Origin: Leisingera sp. ANG-Vp
GTDB lineage: Bacteria > Pseudomonadota > Alphaproteobacteria > Rhodobacterales > Rhodobacteraceae
Assembly: GCF_000813725.1 (NCBI RefSeq)
Contig: NZ_JWLD01000036.1
Location: 1-64,000 of the forward strand
DNA: 64,000 nt
Direction: 5' to 3'
The stretch's first letter is position 1; the number at the start of each line of letters is the position of its first letter. The notes under the pieces are model-generated. The model saw nothing but the letters and a program-made list of their open reading frames with translations, had not been told where the DNA came from and did not search any database. Positions 18,215 to 24,900 of the stretch are shown piece by piece. Both the position numbers and the translations under genes were made by a program.

Positions 18215-18393
18215 TACCAATTTCCTCCCGGTTTATTTGTCATCGCACCGATTTTTTGTTCCATCGGCTTGGTTTGGCCCGCGGGCAACGCCTGAAAGCA
18301 CGCCGCGCCGGTCCGAAGTGCGCCAGGCAGAGTCAAAAGGAGTGACAAGCCTAGCTTGGAGGAATGATGGGGAATTTGATGTGCGTTACAAAG

Positions 18394-18420
18394 ACATTTT
18401 TTCACTTGTGGAAAAAATGT
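18394..18420. promoter_or_regulatory. Imperfect palindrome upstream of the Amt-like gene
   Basis: ACATTTTTTCAC and GTGGAAAAAATGT flank a TT centre, a 27-bp near-palindrome about 180 bp upstream of the Amt-like start. It contains the TGTGGAAAAAA element also seen in the GMC/TRAP promoter. The whole 18,215-18,520 stretch holds no gene I can support; it is the promoter region of the Amt-like gene. Confidence 0.4.
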
Positions 18421-18524
18421 TCACTCTCAGTACGCATATGGCCAAGTTGATGCCGCATCTCACGAGGGTAAGCGCTTGGCTTGCTTGGATATTAGGCAGG
18501 GCGTGCTGGCTTTGAAACAAAAAA

Positions 18525-18540
18525 GGCGCCCAGGGGCGCC
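18525..18540. terminator. Original tRNA-Pro terminator, left behind at the island junction
   Basis: GGCGCC(C)-(G)GGCGCC hairpin with an A-run on the left and T6 on the right. The same arrangement (GGCGCC hairpin beside the tRNA 3' end) is found next to the intact tRNA at 37,101-37,120. It is therefore probably the pre-integration terminator of tRNA-Pro, displaced 18.6 kb from the gene by the island. Confidence 0.75.
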
Positions 18541-18546
18541 GATTTT

Positions 18547-18593
18547 TTGGTCGGAGTGAGAGGATTCGAACCTCCGACCCCTGCCTCCCGAAG
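18547..18593. repeat. Left attachment site: 47-bp copy of the tRNA-Pro 3' half
   Basis: Identical to 37,127-37,173 over 47 bp, then diverging (GCGAGC here, ACAGTG in the tRNA). It covers the 3' CCA, acceptor strand, T-arm, variable loop, the 3' anticodon stem and part of the anticodon loop. It is the chromosomal remnant of the target gene and not a functional tRNA because the 5' half is absent. Confidence 0.92.
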
Positions 18594-18778
18594 GCGAGCT
18601 CCCAGGGTAAAAGTCAACGAAATAGGTTTTTTTGCGTCGCTGGTTGTGCTTCGGTGGCAGTAAAAGCCAGCATAACGTTGCGGTTTCATTGCGTGGAAAT
18701 CCTGCCGCGCATCCCCATTCTCGCCATCGCTATATCAAAGACATGCAGCGAGCGCTGCGTCACTTTTTGAGGGTAGCG

Positions 18779-19180
18779 ATGACCAAGAAACCGCATGTAG
18801 ACACCCGGATGGCAAAGTATGTCGAGCGTAGGGTGCTCGAACTGAAACCGACAAAGAGCCAGGCTGAGATCGCAGCGAAGGCCGGTTACATTAACCAGAA
18901 CATGATCACAATGATTAAGCAGGGCCGCTCCAAGGTCGCACTGGATCGAGTTCCGGCACTGGCTGTTGCGTTGGACGCAGATCCTGCTTTCGTGATGCAA
19001 CTGGCTCTAGAGCAGGCGATTGGGCGGACGGCAGCGGAGGCAGTTGTGGAGGTGTTCGGCGAGCCAGTCACCGCGAACGAAGTTGGCTGGCTGCAGGCGA
19101 TCCGTGAAGCTTCCAACAATTCCGATCCGCGGCTGACTAGCAGGTCGCAGGCGGCGATTATGGCGATTTTCGGGAGGTAG
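18779..19180 (+). CDS. XRE-like HTH regulator of the island
   Basis: A 133-residue protein with a Cro/C1-type helix-turn-helix (SQAEIAAKAGYINQNMITMIKQGRSKVALDRVPALAVAL, about residues 24-62). It has a C-terminal tail containing VTANEVGWLQAIREASNNSDPR. The ATG at 18,779 follows GAGGGT; an upstream in-frame ATG at 18,743 is possible. It lies next to the left attachment site and is probably the island's repressor or control gene. A tiny gene whose product resembles its tail follows five bases later. Confidence 0.75.
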   Translation: MTKKPHVDTRMAKYVERRVLELKPTKSQAEIAAKAGYINQNMITMIKQGRSKVALDRVPALAVALDADPAFVMQLALEQAIGRTAAEAVVEVFGEPVTANEVGWLQAIREASNNSDPRLTSRSQAAIMAIFGR

Positions 19181-19185
19181 GCACC

Positions 19186-19329
19186 ATGAGTGACCAGGAA
19201 GAGGTCGTCACACCCAACGAGCGAGCCTGGCTGAGCTTTCTACGCGAGGTGAGTTCCGACAGCGACCCCAGGCCCACCCTGCGGCGTGTCCAGCTCTTGC
19301 GGCGCCTTTGTGCTTCCCAGAGAGCGTAA
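19186..19329 (+). CDS. 47-residue protein resembling the tail of the XRE regulator
   Basis: GGGAGG, which overlaps the stop region of the XRE gene, precedes the ATG by seven bases. The product aligns with the XRE C-terminus: VTPNERAWLSFLREVSSDSDPR against VTANEVGWLQAIREASNNSDPR. The coupling and the similarity argue that it is a real gene. It may bind the same partner as the regulator's tail, compete in dimerisation, or be a remnant of a duplicated regulator. The function is unknown. Confidence 0.55.
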   Translation: MSDQEEVVTPNERAWLSFLREVSSDSDPRPTLRRVQLLRRLCASQRA

Positions 19330-19429
19330 GGGATACATCAAGTGGGATGGCGGTGAGGAATGGCCGGAGTGCCGAGTTTCGACGAGTCCCGGAAAGACCT
19401 GGAATGGTGCCCGGTCGGGTTGTCATGGG

Positions 19430-19585
19430 GTTTACATAGGTTGACAGATGGCAGCCTCAACTTGGGTCCATGTAAACTCTATGGCATCAAAATCATCCCG
19501 ATCTCAGGCCGGAGGTTTACCCAAAGTTTACATGAAGTTGACAAATCCGAACTCAAATGCGTGTTTTTTGCGGAGAATGTAAACC
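19430..19585. repeat. Direct and inverted GTTTACAT repeats (iteron-like or IS-end-like)
   Basis: GTTTACATAGGTTGACA at 19,430-19,446 recurs as GTTTACATGAAGTTGACA at 19,526-19,543. The inverted octamer ATGTAAAC follows each copy at 19,470-19,477 and 19,577-19,584, and GTTTAC occurs again at 19,515. The spacing makes two GTTTACAT...ATGTAAAC units. This could be iterons bound by the island's HUH protein, the ends of a lost insertion sequence, or regulator sites. No gene is supported over this stretch. Confidence 0.5.
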
Positions 19586-20391
19586 TACCGTTACGAATAG
19601 CCCCTGAAAGCAAAGGCTTTATGGACCAACGCACTGACATCAAGGCGGTGGAAATGCACTCAGGTAGTTAGAAGTGGGCCAGAGATGTAATGCACGTCTG
19701 AGCAAGGGGCACATTCTGAAATATGCACAATGCGCCTGAGAACGAACGAAATCAGTGTCTCTACCACGCTCCGGCCCGAGCAAATCTGGTCTAGAGCGCA
19801 GACGTGGTTTGAAGGAGTGTTCATCACACTGGCAAGGATTAACTGGCGGCTTGGCGCGGCAGATCGTCCATAGGAGGTTTTGGGCGCGCCACTGCAACGA
19901 CATCCAGTCCGTTTCCTAAGGTTAGAAAGCTCCTCAGGTTGAATATTGCCGGTGTGGTTATGGAAATCGCATACCAAGGTTATCATAGCGCCGTGCAGCG
20001 TGACTTAATGTTGGGGAAAGGCGCGAAATGTCGGTAACCGCGGTTGGTGCCATCCTCGGAAAGATGTTGTCCTAGGTTTTTCCGACCGAGACGATGGGGA
20101 TGCATTCTGGCGCCGCCAACAACCTGGTCTCGGAAGCTCCTATGCCCAACTCGTTGATCGACAGAACTGCTCAATGGCTCCATGGCTGGAATATTGAGTT
20201 TTGTGCTGCGCGACGTTGTTGACATTCATTGCGCTCGTCAGAAAGCGCCCCAGCAAGCCCAGTGAGCTTTCAGGTTACCAGGACAGTTCAGGTGCCTCAT
20301 GAGGACGAGATTTTTCCTCCGAGATTCCGCATCCCGAGAATGAGCTTGCTATAACAACTTCTGGAACAACATCATCTAAGGAACCGAATAT
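19586..20391. other. Non-coding or decayed island DNA
   Basis: Short open frames exist on both strands, but none has a credible ribosome site, conserved-looking composition or recognisable domain. The stretch may be the remains of an inactivated insertion. It separates the XRE pair from the HUH gene. Confidence 0.5.
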
Positions 20392-20907
20392 ATGGAAGAC
20401 TGGGCAGGCAGAGCAGCAAACTTTCGTGGAAGGTGCCACTCCCTGCACCGGCGTATGCGCCAGGAACTGCGCGCCAAGTTGCTCGACTATGATTTCACCC
20501 ATTTCATCACGCTAGCATCGAACCACCAGCCTTTAGGGTATCCGCGCATGCGCGAGTTGCTGAAAGAATGGGATGCACGCGTGAACCGCGAGATCAACGG
20601 ACCAAAGTGGGGTAAGCGTCCGGACGAGCGGCTGGTCTGGTTTGCTTTCCCTGAAAAGTTGGATGTGAATCCCCATTGGCACATGATTGTGCAGGTGGAT
20701 CCGGATATCGTTTCTTCCGCACGAGCTGAACGCACTGAGCGCTTGCCGGAGATAGGGCACATGCACTGGCTGAGCCTAGTGCGTCAGGGATCTTTTGACT
20801 GCCAGGGCGTTGAATCTGCTGGGGTTATCCAATATATTACGAAAATGAGTGCCGAGGAGACACATTTCAATAAGTTCGTTGTCTTCCGAGAGTTCATGAA
20901 CATCTAG
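20392..20907 (+). CDS. HUH-type single-strand endonuclease (Rep/relaxase/Y1 transposase-like)
   Basis: A 171-residue protein whose three motifs match rolling-circle Rep or Y1 HUH nucleases: motif 1 FITL at residues 38-41, motif 2 H95-W-H97 followed by MIV, and motif 3 Y148-I-T-K151. These would form the metal-binding histidine pair and the catalytic tyrosine that nicks and covalently holds DNA. No helicase domain is attached, and it is shorter than most plasmid Reps. The upstream island DNA contains direct repeats that could be its target. It might give the excised island a replication or mobilisation step. The assignment rests on motifs, not on a database match. Confidence 0.6.
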   Translation: MEDWAGRAANFRGRCHSLHRRMRQELRAKLLDYDFTHFITLASNHQPLGYPRMRELLKEWDARVNREINGPKWGKRPDERLVWFAFPEKLDVNPHWHMIVQVDPDIVSSARAERTERLPEIGHMHWLSLVRQGSFDCQGVESAGVIQYITKMSAEETHFNKFVVFREFMNI

Positions 20908-21238
20908 GTGACCGCCAGGGGCCTGTCTGCAACGCTACAGGTGACCGGCAATTTCCTTTACAGACGACTTCTTATGCGGCCTACTTTTGGGCCGTAATGG
21001 TGTTCTATGGTTTCGAACTGGAGCACAATGTGTAGGCGATCAACGCTTGAAAACAAGGCACACGACTTGGTTGAGCGCCGACCAAAGGGAGGTGCTCATC
21101 GGACTGAGAGAGGCCTTAGGCCGAACGAGGGAGAAGATAGCTGTTAGGGTGAGGCCAGCGTGCAGAGGTTGCCACGAGAATGATGTTTGGTGTTTGCGAT
21201 GGCAATGGTCAAAATGAACATGAGGAGATACCGAGATC
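20908..21238. other. Non-coding stretch upstream of the small membrane-protein gene
   Basis: No coding region is supported. The right end (about 21,171-21,229) contains a segment with an imperfect copy downstream of the large helicase gene (27,584-27,643). Confidence 0.45.
21171..21229 (+). repeat. Imperfect direct repeat, left copy (partner 27,584-27,643)
   Basis: About 60 bp sharing GAGAATGATGTTT, ATGGTCA, AA-GAAC and GAGGAGAT with 27,584-27,643; identity is about 70% by eye with one indel. Here it forms the leader and ribosome site of the small membrane-protein gene at 21,239. The right copy stands alone after the large helicase gene, so the pair brackets 21.2-27.6 kb and may mark the ends of an inserted cassette. 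Confidence 0.45.
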
Positions 21239-21412
21239 ATGACAGAAACATGCTCCACTGATCTGAAGCTCGCTGACGAAAAGATGCGTGCTGCAATCGC
21301 TAGGATTCAATCTAAGCGGTATCGGATCGACGTGGACACGTTTCTGGTGCCTTTTCTCATAGCAGCGTGTTTGATGGGGGTGACGGGCGCCATCACAAAG
21401 CTCTTCTTATGA
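21239..21412 (+). CDS. Small single-span membrane protein
   Basis: A 57-residue protein with a charged N-terminal helix (DLKLADEKMRAAIARIQSKRYRID) and one C-terminal transmembrane segment (FLVPFLIAACLMGVTGAI). GAGGAGAT lies nine bases before the ATG. Small proteins of this general plan are familiar in alphaproteobacterial prophages and islands, but I do not know a function. Confidence 0.55.
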   Translation: MTETCSTDLKLADEKMRAAIARIQSKRYRIDVDTFLVPFLIAACLMGVTGAITKLFL

Positions 21413-21961
21413 CGAACCTCAATTCCAAGAACGAGAAAGTAGGTCTTTTTGCCGCCGCCTTTAAGTCGCCTAGCCTCACGGATCGCAAATACTCGGGACT
21501 GATCTGACGTTCGCTACAATTGCGATTCTGGTCGCCTAGGTGATGGCGTAGCGCAATTGCTGCTAAAAAACAGGACGAACAATAATGGCTGTTGGGGGCG
21601 GCCGGAGTATAGGAGACCGTCGCTGCCAAGTTTGATGTCGATCCGATACGGCTTCTTCCGGTTCAGCTTCCAGCCCTAGCGGTCGAGCAGAAATTGCAGC
21701 CGCAGGTAGCTAAATCACCGGCGCTCAGGCTTGGTTCGAAAACAGCTGTCTCGGCTTTTTCCACGCGCACGGAAACGGGTGTTGCGCATTCAATGGAAAC
21801 TTCAAAGTTTAGGCGAAGAGCTGTTCCGTTATCGAGATTGGCTTTCGTTATTGCGTTTCTAGGGTTCGGTATCTCTAAAGCATTGTCGTCGCGAAATTTC
21901 CGCCATAGGTTGATCGAAATGGGCGGAGCTCGGATCGACCGGCCAGTCATACGGAGGATAC
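21413..21961. other. Region without a supported gene before the large helicase-nuclease
   Basis: About 550 bp upstream of the 1846-residue protein. Short frames on both strands lack start signals and recognisable domains. It presumably includes the promoter of the helicase gene; I see no convincing operator. Confidence 0.45.
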
Positions 21962-24900
21962 ATGCCAAACACTACGTATACCGAAACTTCTGATGATCCG
22001 CTTTCCAGTCCTGAGATCATCCAACTCGCTGCGGATCGCCTGGAAGAACTTCGAAAGCGTCTGCTAGATTCCTCCCGCAGTAACCCGCTTATCAACATCA
22101 AGTTCAAGCCGAATTCGACGAATGTCCTCCGCGTAGTTGATGAGTTGCCCGACATCCTTCGCTATAACCTTACCAATGGCACGGCGATGCGCCTAGTCTC
22201 GTTGCCGCCACTCGAGGAGGAGCTGCCTGACGAGCAAACCGACGACTTCCTTGACGCTCTGCACCTCGCTCGCAACGAGGACCAGACCTACTTGGATGAA
22301 CTCGAAGCGCTCGACCCCGGATCGAAGTCCTATGCGGAGGAAGAGCTGAAAATCGAGCGTGCCCTCAAAGATCGGGTGCGCGCGGCTCTCGGCCTGCCCG
22401 AGCGGCAGACGAAGGAAAGCCCTTCGCTCGCTGAGCACGCGCGGGCCCACGGCATTTCACCGGGTTTCGCGCTCCCCTATCCGGAGGACGAGCACGAAGA
22501 TGGGCGGCACAACGACACCGACATCCAGACACTGATGCTTCCCGACAAGCTCAGCCGTGTTGCGAAAGGGTTGCTCGAAAAAGGGCGCGGTTTTGAGCGG
22601 GAAACCGGCGTCAATGTGCTCCACGCAGCCTTCGGTTTCCTCGAATGGAAAAACCCTGGCGAACGGGAGAAATACGTTAGCCCACTCCTCCTTCTCGAAA
22701 TTCGGATCGAGCGGAAGAAATCGCCGCAGGGCGCACAATTCAAGATCTGTGGCGAAGGCCGAGTTCTCGTCAACACCACGCTAAAGCAGAAACTTGCCGC
22801 CGAGCACCGTCTCGAGCTGCCAGGTTACGAGTCCGGCTCGATTGAGGAGTATTTCGCTGAAGTTTCCAAGGCCGCGCCCAAGGGCTGGGACTGGAAAGTT
22901 CGTCGCGAAGTCGCCTTCGGCATTTTCCCGTCCTCGAAGATCGCCATGTATCACGACCTTGACCCAACGAGGCGGCCACTAGCCGAGAACCCGGTCGTGA
23001 AGTCGCTCCTCGTCACCACGGGCTCCGGCGAGAGCGCCTATGCAGATGTCTACGGCACCGACACCCCGGAGGTCGCCCGCAAGGTGCCGCACTTGGTTAT
23101 GGACGCTGACGCGTCCCAGTTCTCGGCCCTCGTCGACGTGGCCAATGGCGAACATCTCAGCATTGAAGGGCCGCCGGGGTCGGGCAAGAGCCAGACCATT
23201 GTGAACCTGATAGCCGCGGCGCTGGCTGGCGGTAAGAAGGTCCTCTTCGTCGCTGAGAAGCTCACCGCGCTCGATGTCGTGCGAAATCGCCTTGAGGCCG
23301 TCGAGCTCGGTGAGTTCATCCTGCCCCTCCAGGCGGGGCGCGGCACACGCGACAAGGTATACCAGAGTCTTGAGGAACGGCTTGGGGTCGAGCGACCCGA
23401 CGACCGCGTTCGCTGTAACTTCGCCAGCCGCCAGGATGCGCTTGAGCGTCGCCGTCAGTCTCTGCAGGATTACCTCAATGCCCTCGGTGCCGATTTCGGC
23501 ACCTCAGGGTATTCTGTCTATGATATTATCGGACACGGCATCGCCACGAGCGAGATCCGCGAGCAGATCCCGCGCGAAGTGCGCCGCATTCGACTCGCCT
23601 CACCGGAAGCCTTCAACTCGGCACAGATCGACGCCTTAGTTGCTGACGCGGAAGCTTTTGCCGAGCGGCTACGCAAGATCAGCCGCATGCCAAGGCTCTG
23701 GCTTGATGCCCGGGCTGCTATCCTCAACCGCGACGACGCAGAGGACACTTGCGAACTCGCGGGACGCCTCGCTGACAGTCTAGATACTTTCGAGCGAGAT
23801 GCACGCGGTTCGGAGCTTGCGCCGCTTCTCGGCGCCTCTGTCTTCGAGGTAGATCTCGCCAGCCTCGAGGCTCTGCTCACCGCGATGACAGAATATGGCG
23901 ATTCTCTCGATCCCGCCCTTGTAGAAACCCTCTCCGACCCTGTTCGCCGACGCTCGGTGCGCGACCTCTGCGGCCAAGTTCAGGAGCGCCAGACGGTTGT
24001 TGCCCGGCTATCGCGCGCGCTGCCTGACCCTGAGGGCTGGAATCTTAACAGCCGCCTTCATGAGGCGAAGGAGTTCGCCGCCCGGAACAGCGCCGTCCTC
24101 GACCCGGCCGCCCATCGCGAGCGCATCGCTCAGAGCGAAGACAGACTATGCTGGACGGCGAGAGTGCTCGATGCCGCACGTGCTCTTCCGGCGGACTGGG
24201 CCAAGAGCACACGGAAACCTCTCTCCGAACTTAAGGAGGATGTGGCACGTATCCTCGATACTTCCGGCGCCGTCTTGGAACTGCGCAAAAAGGACCCCAT
24301 GCGTCAAGTCGGAGCCGCGGTGGCGCAGTTTCAGATACGGCATGCCAAGCTATCGGCGTCACTCGGCCGTATCCGCCAAGCTCTGCCCCATGCCGACCAA
24401 CACGATCCCGCTATCGTGAGGCAGGCGGGGCGCACGATCGCCGATGCTGGTGTGTTCCGATTCATGTCGAGCGCCTACAAGATCGCCCGCAGTGTCTACG
24501 TCGATACGCTAGGTGGAAAGGTGGGCGAAACTCGGGAAGCCATGGCCGGTCGGCTGAGAGCTTACGCCGACTGGCTCGAGGAACGTCGCGCGTTCGAAGC
24601 CGATGAGACATTTAAGGCGGTATTCGGCGAACATTTCCGCGGCTTGGCCACGACACCTGCGATGATTTCAGAGATTGGGAGCTTCTATGCCACTTGCACG
24701 GAAATTGCCGGGGAAGACGAAGCGCTGCGTGCCTCGCTCGAGGGCGGTGACATAGCAGATCTTGAACACCTCGCGGCACTTGTTCACGTGCCTGAACAAT
24801 CTCTCGAGGAGCTTGTGCGTGAGGAGGCGGCCTTGCGGGAAGAGTTCGACCTTGAGAAGACGCGGCTCCATGAAGCTGAGGGTCATATTACTCTCTTCGG

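Noticed and set aside
18551-18623. A second tRNA gene at the left junction
   Set aside because: Only the 3' half of tRNA-Pro is present; the sequence diverges in the anticodon region and no 5' half or acceptor partner exists.
19983-20225. 80-residue frame on the minus strand, considered as a transposase fragment
   Set aside because: I could not find a DDE motif or a clear transposase pattern, and no ribosome site is visible.
21663-21993. Overlapping short frames on both strands before the large helicase, considered as an HsdS fragment or small gene
   Set aside because: LPALAVEQKL resembles HsdS text only briefly; no start signals or further similarity.
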